A stretch of DNA of 64,000 nt from DASUAS01 sp963809795 (GTDB taxonomy: Bacteria > Actinomycetota > Acidimicrobiia > IMCC26256 > DASPTH01). The stretch's first letter is position 1. Every line of letters starts with the position of its first letter. The stretch lies in contig CAWELN010000008.1 of the NCBI GenBank assembly GCA_963809795.1, positions 248,001 through 312,000 on the forward strand, given 5' to 3'. This document shows, in pieces, positions 41,378-52,434 of this stretch. A program made the translations under genes and the position numbers. The notes under the pieces were generated by a model. That model did no database searches. It was given only the letters and a program-made list of their open reading frames with translations, and was not told where the DNA came from.

Positions 41378-41881
41378 TCAGTCGTAGTAGCCGCTGTGGA
41401 AGTAGATGCAGGGGACGCCCTCGGACCGGAACATGGCCACGTTCCGACGGTCGTCCTCGATGGCGAGGCGCAGCTCGAAGCCGTAGTTCCGCAGGTCCCA
41501 CACCGAGGCCTGCTTGAAGTCGCGCGCCATCTCGTAGTCGCCCCACGGCCGCATGAGGAGGAGGTCCCACCGGATGCGGTACCGGCGCAGCCAGGCCTCG
41601 GTGAGGTGGTGCACGCGTTCGGGCCGGGCGGTGAGCAGCACGATGCGCAGGTCGGGGTCGAGGAGGTCGAGGAGCACCTTGACCTCCTCGATCACCGGGT
41701 CGTCCCCGCACGCCTCGAAGAACGCGTTCCAGTTGCGGCGCGGCGCCTCGAGGTAGTGCTGCCGGCTGGCGGCGTCGGAGAGCACGCCGTCGATGTCGAC
41801 GGCGACCGCGGGCCCGGGCTCGACCTCACCCTCGTGCCAGGTCCAGTGATCGGGGACGTATCCCGTCCCGTACCGCGCCAC
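41378..41881 (-). CDS. HAD-superfamily phosphatase-like protein
   Basis: A 167-residue protein with the HAD motifs: DIDGVLSD (nucleophile Asp29, acid Asp31), then LLTARPERV (motif II Thr), and AIEDDRRNV (motif III/IV Asp pair). The arrangement resembles polynucleotide kinase 3'-phosphatase-like HADs such as those in Swiss army knife RNA repair proteins and the deoxyribonucleotidase group. The start is GTG 41881, 14 bases after the acs stop, suggesting one transcript with acs. Substrate unknown. Confidence 0.8.
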   Translation of the reverse strand: MARYGTGYVPDHWTWHEGEVEPGPAVAVDIDGVLSDAASRQHYLEAPRRNWNAFFEACGDDPVIEEVKVLLDLLDPDLRIVLLTARPERVHHLTEAWLRRYRIRWDLLLMRPWGDYEMARDFKQASVWDLRNYGFELRLAIEDDRRNVAMFRSEGVPCIYFHSGYYD

Positions 41882-41895
41882 GTCCCGCCGCGCCC

Positions 41896-43872
<1,977 letters not shown>

Positions 43873-43963
43873 CACCCAACCCCCAGCTTCACGTGCTCGG
43901 CGGCGGTCAGGCTACCCGTGGGGTCGGAGGCTCAGCCCAGGGACCGCACGCACGCGCCGACGG

Positions 43964-45112
43964 TCAGCGGGTGAAGACGAGCACCCGGTGCGCGCCGAGG
44001 CCGGCGGGGTCGACGAGGGCGGCGGCCTCGGTGACGCGGCTGCGCTGGCGGACGGCCTCGAGGTCGCCGACGTGGGCCCGGGCCTCCCACGTCGCGCGCG
44101 CACGGTCCACGAGCGCTTCGATGCCGAGCGACGAGAGCCACTCGGCCTGGGTGACGGCGGCGGTGAGCTGGAAGCCGGCCCGGCTCGCGGCGTGCACGAG
44201 GTACTCCGCGGGCACGTCGACCGTGATGTCCTGATCGCCGGGCGCGACGAGCGGTGGACCGCCCCGCTCGTGCCCCCGGTAGGTGCGCAACCAGCCGTCG
44301 GGGCCGCGCTCGACCAGCTCCCGCGCGCTCGCGACGTAGTCGACCACGACCAGCACGCCGTGGCGGAGCGCGATCGCGCACGAGTGCAGCCAGTCCGTGA
44401 TCCGGGTCGGGACGGGGAGCCGGGTGCCCACGGGCACCACCGCGTCGGCGGCCACCGCGTCCGCCTCCGCCGCCAGCTCGGCGAGCGCGGGAACGACCGT
44501 CTCGACGAGCTGATCGCCGTCGAGCGCGACGAGCACCTCGGCCCAACCGTCGGCCGTGCGCTCGACGATCCGGAACGGCAGGTTGTCGAGCAGCTCGTTG
44601 GCCAGCACGACCCCGTCGAGGGCGACGGCCGGGAGCTCGTCGAGCGCGGTGACGATCGGGCCCATGCCGGTGACCGGCAGCGGCGCGTCGTCGTCGGTGC
44701 GCACGACGGGGCCGAGCGCGTCCTCGAACGGCTCCACCCGGAGCAGCTCGTGCTGCGCGGCGCGGAGCGCCGGGGAGCGTTCGACCAGCACGTACCGGAG
44801 CGCCCGCTCGCACTCGGGCTCGGCGGCGAGCACGTCGCGCGCCAGCCGCCCCCGCCCGGCGCCGACCTCCACCACGAGGAAGGGATCGGGGGCGTCCAAC
44901 TCGCGCCACCAGCCGTCCAGCGCGCGGGCGACCAGCGCACCGAACAGCGGGCCCACCTCGGGGCTGGTGACGAAGTCACGCCCGGCGCGCCCGGCGCCGC
45001 GGGCCCGGGTGAAGAAGCCGTCGTCGCCGTAGAGCGCGATCTCGACGAAGCCGTCGTAGGGGATCGGCCCCTCCCGTCGGATCCGCTCGACGATCCGCTC
45101 CGACGCGCCCAT
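43964..45112 (-). CDS. MidA/NDUFAF7-family SAM-dependent methyltransferase
   Basis: A 382-residue protein of the DUF185 family. The N-terminus reads IVERIRREGPIPYDGFVEIA and LYGDDGFFTRARGAGRAGRD FVTSPEVGP, and SAM motif I is VVEVGAGRGRLARD (about 80-93). Further blocks are VLANELLDNLPFRIVERTADG and LVVVDYVASARELVERG with TYRGHERGG. The mitochondrial member NDUFAF7 methylates an Arg of NDUFS2, the counterpart of NuoD, and is needed for complex I assembly. A nuo cluster begins 1.4 kb away, so a role in complex I assembly here is tempting but unproven. GGGAGG is seven bases before the ATG. Confidence 0.88.
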   Translation of the reverse strand: MGASERIVERIRREGPIPYDGFVEIALYGDDGFFTRARGAGRAGRDFVTSPEVGPLFGALVARALDGWWRELDAPDPFLVVEVGAGRGRLARDVLAAEPECERALRYVLVERSPALRAAQHELLRVEPFEDALGPVVRTDDDAPLPVTGMGPIVTALDELPAVALDGVVLANELLDNLPFRIVERTADGWAEVLVALDGDQLVETVVPALAELAAEADAVAADAVVPVGTRLPVPTRITDWLHSCAIALRHGVLVVVDYVASARELVERGPDGWLRTYRGHERGGPPLVAPGDQDITVDVPAEYLVHAASRAGFQLTAAVTQAEWLSSLGIEALVDRARATWEARAHVGDLEAVRQRSRVTEAAALVDPAGLGAHRVLVFTR

Positions 45113-45136
45113 GGCGGTGCCTCCCTGCTCGGGGCG

Positions 45137-45198
45137 AGTGTAGCCAAGTATGCGGTGTTATTGTGTATATCCAATACCGCGCAATACTTCGCTATACT
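45137..45198. promoter_or_regulatory. AT-rich divergent promoter/operator between midA-like and ATPase genes
   Basis: In a 70% GC region this stretch is AT-rich and carries an imperfect inverted repeat: AAGTATGCGGTGTTATTG (45147) against CCAATACCGCGCAATACTT (45171), with a third related half-site AATACTTCGCTATACTC. TACACT (minus, 45142-45137) fits the methyltransferase gene. TATACT (plus, 45193-45198) is seven bases before the GTG of the ATPase gene, which has no Shine-Dalgarno site. A regulator binding here could control both genes. Confidence 0.6.
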
Positions 45199-45205
45199 CG
45201 GGGGC

Positions 45206-46387
45206 GTGGACGCCCGCCTCAACCCCTACTCGCCCGGTGCCGGGGTGCGGCCGGTCCAGCTGGCGGGCCGGGACGCCGAGCTGGAGTCGTTCGACGTGCT
45301 GCGCGCCCGCGCCGAGGCCGGCCGCCCCGATCGCAGCACCCTCTTCTACGGGCTCCGCGGCGTGGGCAAGACGGTGCTGCTGAACGAGCTCTCGGAGAAC
45401 GCCAGGGAGGCGGGGTGGATCGTCGCCAAGGTCGAGGCCGACCTGGCCGGTGACCGCATGCCGTTCCGCAGCCAGGTCGCGAGCGCGCTCAACCAGTCGC
45501 TGCGCCATGGTCAGCGCCGGGGCGCGGCCAGTCGGTTCTTCCACCGCGCGCTCCGCACCTTCAAGTCGTTCTCCGTCACCGCGTCGCCCGACGGGAGCTT
45601 CGCGGTGGGCATCGACGTCGAGCCCGAGCCGGGACGCGCCGACACCGGTTCGATCGTCGCCGACCTCACCGACCTGGCCATCGACCTCGGCGCGGCTGCC
45701 CACGACCTCGAGGTCGGGGCCGCGCTGTTCGTCGACGAGATGCAGCACCTCTCGCTCGAAGAGCTCGGCGCGCTGAGCCAGGCCTGCCACGAGACCAGCC
45801 AACGCAACCTGCCGTTCTTCGTGGTGGGCGCGGGCCTGCCCAATCTGCCGGGGCGCCTCTCGGAGGCGAAGTCGTACTCGGAGCGTCTCTTCCGCTACGT
45901 GCGGATCGATCGTCTCGATCCCGACGACGCCGCGGTCGCGCTGACCAGGCCGGCAGCCGACGAGGGAGTGGCGTGGACCGACGAGGCCGCGACCAAGGTG
46001 CTCGACGCCGCCGGCGGTTACCCGTACTTCATCCAGCAGTTCGGGCAGACCACGTGGAACGCCGCCGGCGAGTCGCCGATCGCCGTGCTCGACGCCACCG
46101 AGGGACTGCGCACCGGTTGGGACCTCCTCGATCAAGGATTCTTCCGGGCCCGCTGGGAGCGGGCGACCCCTGCCGAGCGGGACTACCTGGCGGCGATGGC
46201 CGTCGACGGCGAGGAGCCGAGCTCCACGGGCGAGGTGGCGGCACGGCTCGGCAAGAAGCTCACGTCGCTCGGCCCGACGCGCGCGAACTTGATCGCGAAG
46301 GGCCTCGTCTACGCGCCCGAGCACGGTTTGATCGCGTTCACCGTGCCGGGGATGGCGCACTTCATCGCCCGTCAGGCGAACCAGTGA
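45206..46387 (+). CDS. AAA-type ATPase, possibly Orc1/Cdc6-like with C-terminal winged helix
   Basis: A 393-residue protein from GTG 45206, MDARLNPYSPGAGVRPVQLA. Walker A is GLRGVGKT (49-56), Walker B AALFVDEMQHL (Asp177, Glu178), sensor 1 VVGAGLPNLPG, and a sensor 2-like Arg region follows. The last 90 residues (RATPAERDYLAAMAVDGEEP and ARLGKKLTSLGPTRANLIAK) look like a winged-helix DNA-binding domain. The fold resembles archaeal-type ATPases and ORC/Cdc6-like proteins that occur as stand-alone genes in actinobacteria. Its function is unknown. It is expressed from the AT-rich divergent promoter, probably as a leaderless mRNA. Confidence 0.82.
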   Translation: MDARLNPYSPGAGVRPVQLAGRDAELESFDVLRARAEAGRPDRSTLFYGLRGVGKTVLLNELSENAREAGWIVAKVEADLAGDRMPFRSQVASALNQSLRHGQRRGAASRFFHRALRTFKSFSVTASPDGSFAVGIDVEPEPGRADTGSIVADLTDLAIDLGAAAHDLEVGAALFVDEMQHLSLEELGALSQACHETSQRNLPFFVVGAGLPNLPGRLSEAKSYSERLFRYVRIDRLDPDDAAVALTRPAADEGVAWTDEAATKVLDAAGGYPYFIQQFGQTTWNAAGESPIAVLDATEGLRTGWDLLDQGFFRARWERATPAERDYLAAMAVDGEEPSSTGEVAARLGKKLTSLGPTRANLIAKGLVYAPEHGLIAFTVPGMAHFIARQANQ

Positions 46388-46432
46388 ACGACCGACCAGG
46401 AGCGAACGACCGCTGACCGTGAGCGAACGGCC

Positions 46433-46492
46433 GCGGAGCGGGTATCCCGCTCCGCCAGCGAGCGAACCTTCGAGCAGGCGGGTATCCCGCCT
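46433..46492. repeat. Two family A palindromic repeats (ATPase-nuoN gap)
   Basis: GCGGAGCGGG-TAT-CCCGCTCCGC (46433-46455, perfect 10-bp stem) and AGGCGGG-TAT-CCCGCCT (46476-46492, 7-bp stem). The flank GAGCGAACGGCC is the reverse complement of the GGCCGTTCGCTC that follows the copies at 7905 and 52946, so these copies lie in the opposite orientation. The repeated GAGCGAAC words around them may be remains of further copies. The 126-base gap may also hold the terminator for the convergent ATPase gene and nuoN. Confidence 0.75.
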
Positions 46493-46513
46493 CGCAGTGA
46501 GCGAGCGAATGAG

Positions 46514-47977
46514 TCAGAACGCGAGCTCGCCGACCTTCGCGAAGATCTGCGGGTAGATGCCGACGCCGACGGTGACCGCGGCGCAGAGGCCGATGGCCAC
46601 GGTGAGCGCGGCCGGGATCGGCCGCGGCGTGGTCGTGGCCTCGGGCGCCGGGTCGTGGAACCACATCGCCCGGGCCACTCCGGCGTAGTAGAAGAACGCC
46701 ACCACCGACCCCAGCGCGGCGATGACCCCGAGCACGATGGCCGACGGGGAATTGGCGTCGAGCACGGCGCGGAACATGACGAACTTGGCGAACCAGCCCG
46801 CGAACGGCGGGATGCCGGCCAGCGAGAACAAGAAGATGGTGAACGTCACCGCCAGCCCGGGCGACGTGCTGCCGAGGCCGGCGTACGTGGCGATCTCGGC
46901 ACTGCCGGTGCGCCGGGCCACCGCGATGACCACCGCGAACGCGCCGAGGTTCATCGCCGCGTAGATGAAGAGGTAGATGAGCACCGCCTCGAGCGACGCG
47001 ACCCGCGCACCGCCGTCGCCCGCGACCGCGAGCGGCACGAGGATGAAACCACCCTGCGCGATCGACGAGTAGGCGAGCATGCGCACGATGTTGGTCTGGC
47101 GCAGCGCAACCAGGTTGCCGTAGATGATCGACGCCGCGGCCAGGACCCACAGCACCGGTTCCCACGAGTCCTGCGACGGCAGGAAGCCGAAGTTGATGAT
47201 CGTGAGCAGGGCGACGAAGCCGCCCGCCTTCGACGCCACCGAGAGGAACGCGGTGACCGGAGTGGGCGCACCCTCGTAGGTGTCGGGTGTCCAGAAGTGG
47301 AACGGGACGGCACTGACTTTGAACGCGAACCCGGCGATGGTCAGGAAGATGGCGACGGCGAGGAGCGTGCTCGTGCCGTGGACCACGATGTGATCCGAGA
47401 TGTCGCTCAGCAGCGTCGAGCCGCCGGTCTCGCCGTACACGATCGACATGCCGTAGAGCATGATCGCCGACGACAGCACCCCGATGATGAAGTACTTGAT
47501 CGCGGCTTCGTTCGACTTCGAGTCGTGCTTGCGCCATCCGGCGAGCACGAACGTCGGGATCGTGATCGTCTCCAGCGCGACGAAGATGCTGATGAGGTCG
47601 CGCGCCGATGCCATCGCCATCATGCCCAGCACCGAGGTGAGCATCAGGAAGTAGAACTCACCCTGGTAGTAATCGCCCTCGGAGATGTAATCGGACGACA
47701 TCAGCAGGACGATGTACGTGACGACCAGGAAGAAGCCCTGGAACGCGAGCGCGTAGTTGTCGACCACGAACGCACCGTGGAACAGCGAGCGCGTCGTGCC
47801 GTCGGCCGCCAGCGTGATCACGGGGATGAGCGCGGCCAGGACCCCGATCGACGCGATGCGCGAGCTGGTGAAGCGGGACCGCTCCGGCCAGATCAGATCC
47901 GCGATCAGGACGATGAGGATCGTCCCCGTGAGGACGAGCTCGGGCGCGATCGCATGGAAGTCGACGTGCGGGTTCAC
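46514..47977 (-). CDS. nuoN: NADH-quinone oxidoreductase subunit N, cluster 1
   Basis: NuoN is one of three antiporter-like proton-pumping subunits of complex I. The 487-residue protein has about 14 transmembrane helices. Landmarks are the TM5 Glu in FVALETITIPTFVLAGW, the discontinuous helix region HFWTPDTYEGAPTPVTAFLS with SVASKAGG (TM7/8 Lys), and AYSSIAQGGFI. It is the last gene of cluster 1, one base after nuoM stops. Confidence 0.95.
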   Translation of the reverse strand: MNPHVDFHAIAPELVLTGTILIVLIADLIWPERSRFTSSRIASIGVLAALIPVITLAADGTTRSLFHGAFVVDNYALAFQGFFLVVTYIVLLMSSDYISEGDYYQGEFYFLMLTSVLGMMAMASARDLISIFVALETITIPTFVLAGWRKHDSKSNEAAIKYFIIGVLSSAIMLYGMSIVYGETGGSTLLSDISDHIVVHGTSTLLAVAIFLTIAGFAFKVSAVPFHFWTPDTYEGAPTPVTAFLSVASKAGGFVALLTIINFGFLPSQDSWEPVLWVLAAASIIYGNLVALRQTNIVRMLAYSSIAQGGFILVPLAVAGDGGARVASLEAVLIYLFIYAAMNLGAFAVVIAVARRTGSAEIATYAGLGSTSPGLAVTFTIFLFSLAGIPPFAGWFAKFVMFRAVLDANSPSAIVLGVIAALGSVVAFFYYAGVARAMWFHDPAPEATTTPRPIPAALTVAIGLCAAVTVGVGIYPQIFAKVGELAF

Positions 47978-49528
47978 CTACAGCGCCCTCGAGAGCCCGT
48001 GGACCAGTTGGGTGACGGGGAGATCGGTCATCTTGAAGATCAGCTGCGGGTACACGCCGAGGGCGACGATGAGGAGCAGCAGCGGCGACCACGCGATCCA
48101 CTCCGACACGTGGACGTCGTGGATGTGGGCGTGCTCGAACTCGGGTTTCACCTTGCCCATGGCCACTCGCTGGAACATCCAGAGCAGGTACCCCGCCGCC
48201 AACACGGTGCCGATGGCCGCGATCACCATGTAGATGCGGAACGTGGTGAGCGTCCCGTCGAGCCCGTTGAACAGGCCGAACGGCAGGCTGGGGTTGTAGG
48301 CCGAGAGGATCGCCGGGAACTCGCCCCAGAAGCCGGCGAGGCCGGGGAGACCGAGCGACGCCATGGCCGAGAACCCGAGCAACCAGCCGAGGTGCGGCGC
48401 CTGGGTGAGGAGACCGCCGAGCCGGCTCATCTCACGGGTGCCGTAGCGCTCCTGCACCGAACCGGCGATGAAGAAGAGCATGCCGGTGATGAGGCCGTGC
48501 GCCACCATGCCGAAGACGGCGGCGTTGATGCCGAAGTCGGTGAGGGTGGCGATGCCGAGCATCACGAAGCCCATGTGGGCCACCGACGAGAACGCGATCA
48601 GCCGTTTCATGTCGCGTTGCGCGAGACAACACAACGCGCCGTAGATGATGCCGATCACCGCCAGGAGGCCGATCCACGGTGCCCACGACTGCGCCGCGCC
48701 GGGAAGCATCGGGAGCGCGATGCGGATGAAGCCGTAGGTCCCCAGCTTCAGCATGATCGCGGCCAGGAGCACCGAGCCGACGGTGGGCGCTTCGGTGTGG
48801 GCGTCGGGCAGCCAGGTGTGGAACGGGAACATCGGCACCTTGATCGCGAAGCCGAGGAACATCCCCGCGAACACCAGGAGCTGGGTGCTGTGCACGATGC
48901 CGTCGCCGTGCAGGCGGGAGAGGGTCACCATGTCGAAGGTGTGGACCTTCGACAGGAAGAACAGCGCCAGGAAGCTCAGCAGCATGAGCGCCGAGCCGAA
49001 GAGCGTGAACAGGAAGAACTTGATCGACGCGTACTCGCGGTTCGGACCGCCCCACACCCCGATCATGAAGAACATCGGGAGGAGGACGATCTCGAAGAAG
49101 ATGAAGAAGAGGATCAGGTCCTGGGCGACGAAGGTGCCGATCATGCCCGTCTCGAGGAGGAGCACGAGGGCGAGGAACGCCTTCGGGTTGTGCGGCTCGG
49201 GGAAGTGGTTCCACGAGTAGATGACGCAGCAGACGGTGACCAGCATGGTGAGGAGCACGAGCGGCAACGAGATGCCGTCGATGCCCACGTGGTACCGGCT
49301 GTGGATCACATCGATCCAACGCTCGTTGGCCACGAACTGCAGGTGGCCGTCGTCGAGGTTGAAGTTGGCGAGGATCCCGATGCCGACCGCGCCGGTCAGC
49401 ACGGTGGCCAGCAGCGTGACCACCTTGATCAGGTTCTCCTCGGCCTTCGGGATCAACAGCACGATCACCATGCCGACGATGGGGATGAAGACCGCCAGCG
49501 TCAGGGCCCAGTTGTCGAACCAGTCCAT
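47978..49528 (-). CDS. nuoM: NADH-quinone oxidoreductase subunit M, cluster 1
   Basis: The 516-residue antiporter-like subunit M. The TM5 Glu lies in FFEIVLLPMFFMIGVWGG, and the central Lys-containing discontinuous helix is FHTWLPDAHTEAPTVGSVLL with MLKLGTYGFIRIA. AFSSVAHMGFVMLGI and GLPGLAGFWGEF follow. It starts with ATG 49528 and ends directly against nuoN. A paralogue lies at 59,513-61,102. Confidence 0.95.
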   Translation of the reverse strand: MDWFDNWALTLAVFIPIVGMVIVLLIPKAEENLIKVVTLLATVLTGAVGIGILANFNLDDGHLQFVANERWIDVIHSRYHVGIDGISLPLVLLTMLVTVCCVIYSWNHFPEPHNPKAFLALVLLLETGMIGTFVAQDLILFFIFFEIVLLPMFFMIGVWGGPNREYASIKFFLFTLFGSALMLLSFLALFFLSKVHTFDMVTLSRLHGDGIVHSTQLLVFAGMFLGFAIKVPMFPFHTWLPDAHTEAPTVGSVLLAAIMLKLGTYGFIRIALPMLPGAAQSWAPWIGLLAVIGIIYGALCCLAQRDMKRLIAFSSVAHMGFVMLGIATLTDFGINAAVFGMVAHGLITGMLFFIAGSVQERYGTREMSRLGGLLTQAPHLGWLLGFSAMASLGLPGLAGFWGEFPAILSAYNPSLPFGLFNGLDGTLTTFRIYMVIAAIGTVLAAGYLLWMFQRVAMGKVKPEFEHAHIHDVHVSEWIAWSPLLLLIVALGVYPQLIFKMTDLPVTQLVHGLSRAL

Positions 49529-49547
49529 TGGAACGATTCCCCTCGGA

Positions 49548-51620
49548 TCAGAGATTGGCGAGTAGCAGGAAGAGGCTCAGCAGACCCACCGCCGCGAACA
49601 GCAGCAGTGCGTACCGTTGCACCCGACCGGATTGCAGGTAGCGCAGCAGTCCACCGCTCTCGCCGGTGATCGCGGCCACTTCGTTGACCGCGCCGTCGAC
49701 GCCCTTCTGGTCGAGCTTTTCGTAGGTGAACTTCCCGGCGGCCCGCGCACCGCGGGCGGTGCCGTTGATCACCGCGTCGATCACGTTCTGGTTCACCCAG
49801 TACGCGGCGGCGGCGATCGGGCCCTTGATCGATGCGACGATGACGTTCTCGTACAACGCGTCGAGGTAGTACTTGTTGGCGAGGAACTCGTAGCCCACGT
49901 GCGCGAGCTTGTTGCGCTGGGTGAGGCCCTTGAACGGCCCGAGCTCCTCGTGCTGGAACCAGAGGTAGCCCGCGATGCCGATGCCGAGGATGGCGACCGT
50001 GAGCGAGATCGCCGCCGCGCCGTAGTCGAACTCGGGATGCACGAGCGCCGGGAACGCCACCCGGGGCTCGACCCACTCGGCGAACTTCTCCACGTGGATG
50101 GCGGCCGCGTTGAGGAAGCCGGCGAGGACCGCGAACACCGAGAGGATGATCAGCGGGACGGTGATCGCGGGCTCCGACTCGTGCGGCTGCCCGTGGCCGC
50201 GGTACTCGCCGAAGAACGTGAGGTACACGGTTCGCGTCATGTAGGCCGCGGTGAGGAACGCGCCGACCAGGCCGACCACCATGAAGAACTCGTAGCCCGA
50301 CTTGCCCGCGGTGACGAGGATCTCGTCCTTGGACCAGAAACCCGCGAACGGGAAGATCCCGGCCAGCGCGAGCGAGCCGATCATGAACGTCCAGAACGTG
50401 ATCGGCATGTACTTGCGCAGGCCGCCCATGTCGTGCTTCATGTCGAAGGAGTGGTGCGAACCCGAGTGGCTCACCGAACCGGCGCCCAGGAAGAGCAGGG
50501 CCTTGAAGAAGGCGTGGGTGAACAGGTGGAAGACGGCCGCCACCCACGCGCCCGAACCGAGCGCCATCACCATGTAGCCGAGCTGCGAGATGGTGGAGTA
50601 CGCGAGGACCTTCTTGATGTCGTCCTGCACGAACGCGAGCAACGCGCCGATGATGATGGTGATCCCGCCGATCAGCACCATGAAATTGACGCCACCGGCC
50701 GCGATCGAGAAGCCGTTGAAGAACACGGGGTACAACCGGGCCCCGAGGTAGACGCCGGCGACGACCATGGTGGCGGCGTGGATCAGCGCCGAGACCGGCG
50801 TGGGGCCCGCCATGGCGTCGGGCAGCCACGTGTGGAGCGGGAACTGGCCGCTCTTGCCGATGATGCCGATGAACAGGCAGACCGCGGCGGCCAGCAGCGC
50901 GGCGTGGTCGGCGCCCGGGCTCAGCGCGTAGGCGTTCGACACGCCGATGTTGAAGCTGCCGACGGTGAAGAAGAGGATGATGATGCCGATCATCAGCCCG
51001 ATGTCGCCGGTGCGGGTGGTGAAGAAGGCCTTCAGCGCGGCCGCGCTGTTCGCGCCCTCCTCCCACCAGTGCCCGATGAGCGCGAACGAGCACAGGCCGA
51101 CGCCTTCCCACCCGACGAGCAGCAACAGGGTGTTGTCGGCCACCACCAGCGTGAGCATCGCCGCGGTGAACAGGCTGAGCATCGCGTAGTAGTGCGTGAA
51201 GCGGAGGTCGCCGCGCATGTACGCGGTCGAGTACACGTGGATGAGCAGCGAGATCAGCGTGACGACGAAGCACATCATCACGGCGAGCCCGTCCATGCGG
51301 ATACCGACGCCGAACTCGATGCTCCCGTTCTGCCACCACGTGAGGTGGTGGACCACGGGGGTGACGACGGCCTCGCCGTGGCCACCTTCGGCACCGAACA
51401 CGCCGCGACCGAGGGCCCGCAGGGCGCCCTCCTTCCCGCCGGTCGCGTTGTCGACCCGCTGGATCCACTGGTAGACGGCGACGCACGACAGCACGAACGA
51501 CGCGCCGATCGCGAGGATGCCGATCTCGCTTCCCTTTCGCGGCAGGTGCTTCCCGAAGAAGAGGATCAGGAGGAACGAGACCGCGGGGATGGCCGGGATG
51601 ATCCAGCCGTAATTCAGCAC
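49548..51620 (-). CDS. nuoL: NADH-quinone oxidoreductase subunit L, cluster 1
   Basis: The 690-residue distal antiporter-like subunit with the long lateral helix at its C-terminus. The motif GWEGVGLCSFALIGHWWEEG (TM5 Glu), the Lys/His discontinuous helix FPLHTWLPDAMAGPTPVSAL with IHAATMVVAGVYL, and YSTISQLGYMVMALG are all present. The last 130 residues contain the lateral helix and a final TM helix (YALLLFAAVGLLSLFLLLAN). GSHHSF-type His runs lie in the middle loop. Confidence 0.96.
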   Translation of the reverse strand: MLNYGWIIPAIPAVSFLLILFFGKHLPRKGSEIGILAIGASFVLSCVAVYQWIQRVDNATGGKEGALRALGRGVFGAEGGHGEAVVTPVVHHLTWWQNGSIEFGVGIRMDGLAVMMCFVVTLISLLIHVYSTAYMRGDLRFTHYYAMLSLFTAAMLTLVVADNTLLLLVGWEGVGLCSFALIGHWWEEGANSAAALKAFFTTRTGDIGLMIGIIILFFTVGSFNIGVSNAYALSPGADHAALLAAAVCLFIGIIGKSGQFPLHTWLPDAMAGPTPVSALIHAATMVVAGVYLGARLYPVFFNGFSIAAGGVNFMVLIGGITIIIGALLAFVQDDIKKVLAYSTISQLGYMVMALGSGAWVAAVFHLFTHAFFKALLFLGAGSVSHSGSHHSFDMKHDMGGLRKYMPITFWTFMIGSLALAGIFPFAGFWSKDEILVTAGKSGYEFFMVVGLVGAFLTAAYMTRTVYLTFFGEYRGHGQPHESEPAITVPLIILSVFAVLAGFLNAAAIHVEKFAEWVEPRVAFPALVHPEFDYGAAAISLTVAILGIGIAGYLWFQHEELGPFKGLTQRNKLAHVGYEFLANKYYLDALYENVIVASIKGPIAAAAYWVNQNVIDAVINGTARGARAAGKFTYEKLDQKGVDGAVNEVAAITGESGGLLRYLQSGRVQRYALLLFAAVGLLSLFLLLANL

Positions 51621-51627
51621 GTCGAGA

Positions 51628-51927
51628 TCAGCCCTTCAACTGGTCGACTTCGTCGAGATCGACGCTGTGCGCGTTGCGGTAGATCAGCAACACGATGGCC
51701 AGGCCGACCCCGACCTCGGCGGCCGCGATCGTGATGACGAACAGCGCGAACACCTGGCCGCTGACCGCCTGGTGGAACGCGGAGTACGCGACGAGGTTGA
51801 TGTTCACCGCGTTCAGCATCAGCTCGATGCTCATGAGGACGAGGACGGCGTTCTTCCGGGAGAGCACGCCGTAGATCCCGGTGCAGAACAGGAAGGCGCT
51901 GAGGATGAGGAAGTTGTTGAGCGCCAC
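51628..51927 (-). CDS. nuoK: NADH-quinone oxidoreductase subunit K, cluster 1
   Basis: A 99-residue, three-helix subunit. The conserved proton-path glutamates are present in MSIELMLNAVNINLVAY (Glu36-type) and IAAAEVGVGLAIVLLIYR (Glu72-type). It lies seven bases before nuoL and four after nuoJ. Confidence 0.95.
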   Translation of the reverse strand: MALNNFLILSAFLFCTGIYGVLSRKNAVLVLMSIELMLNAVNINLVAYSAFHQAVSGQVFALFVITIAAAEVGVGLAIVLLIYRNAHSVDLDEVDQLKG

Positions 51928-51930
51928 GGG

Positions 51931-52434
51931 TCAGTCCCTCCGCGCGATCACGACGGCCCCGACCAGCGCGGCGAGGAGCAGCATCGACACGACCTCGAAG
52001 GGCACGAGGTAGTCGCGGAAGATGCTGGTGGCGATGGTGCCCGACCGCCCGATCGTGACCAGCTTGTTCTGGAGCTTGATCTCCTTGCCGCCGTAGGCGT
52101 CGACCAGGAGCGCGGTGATGACGCCGAAGAGGAACAGACCGACGACGGCGGCGGCGACCCGCTGCCCGTTGTCCATGCTCCCCTCGCTGCGCATCGGCGC
52201 GCGGGTGAGCATGATCCCGAACAGGAACAGGATCACGATGGCGCCGATGTAGATCAGCACCTGCACCCAGGCGACGAACTCGGCCGCCAGCAGGATGTAC
52301 TGCGCGGCGGCGCCGGCGAGCACGACCACCAGGTAGAGGGCGGCGTGCACGACGTTCTGCGACCGCACGACCCCGATGGCCGCACCGGCCATCGCGACCG
52401 CGAGGATCCAGAACGCGACGTTCTGCGCGACCAC
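51931..52434 (-). CDS. nuoJ: NADH-quinone oxidoreductase subunit J, cluster 1
   Basis: A 167-residue, five-helix subunit. The start is GTG 52434, MVAQNVAFWILAVAMAGAAI, which shares one base with the nuoI stop (TAGTG). The TM3 segment YIGAIVILFLFGIML, whose glycine allows the pi-bulge that gates coupling, is present. The C-terminal hydrophobic helix ends GAVVIARRD. Confidence 0.93.
   Translation of the reverse strand: MVAQNVAFWILAVAMAGAAIGVVRSQNVVHAALYLVVVLAGAAAQYILLAAEFVAWVQVLIYIGAIVILFLFGIMLTRAPMRSEGSMDNGQRVAAAVVGLFLFGVITALLVDAYGGKEIKLQNKLVTIGRSGTIATSIFRDYLVPFEVVSMLLLAALVGAVVIARRD

Noticed and set aside
46655..49669. A plus-strand frame of about 1,000 codons opposite nuoN and nuoM
   Set aside because: Antisense shadow of membrane protein genes, composed mostly of charged residues and His/Arg/Glu runs, with no start-site support.
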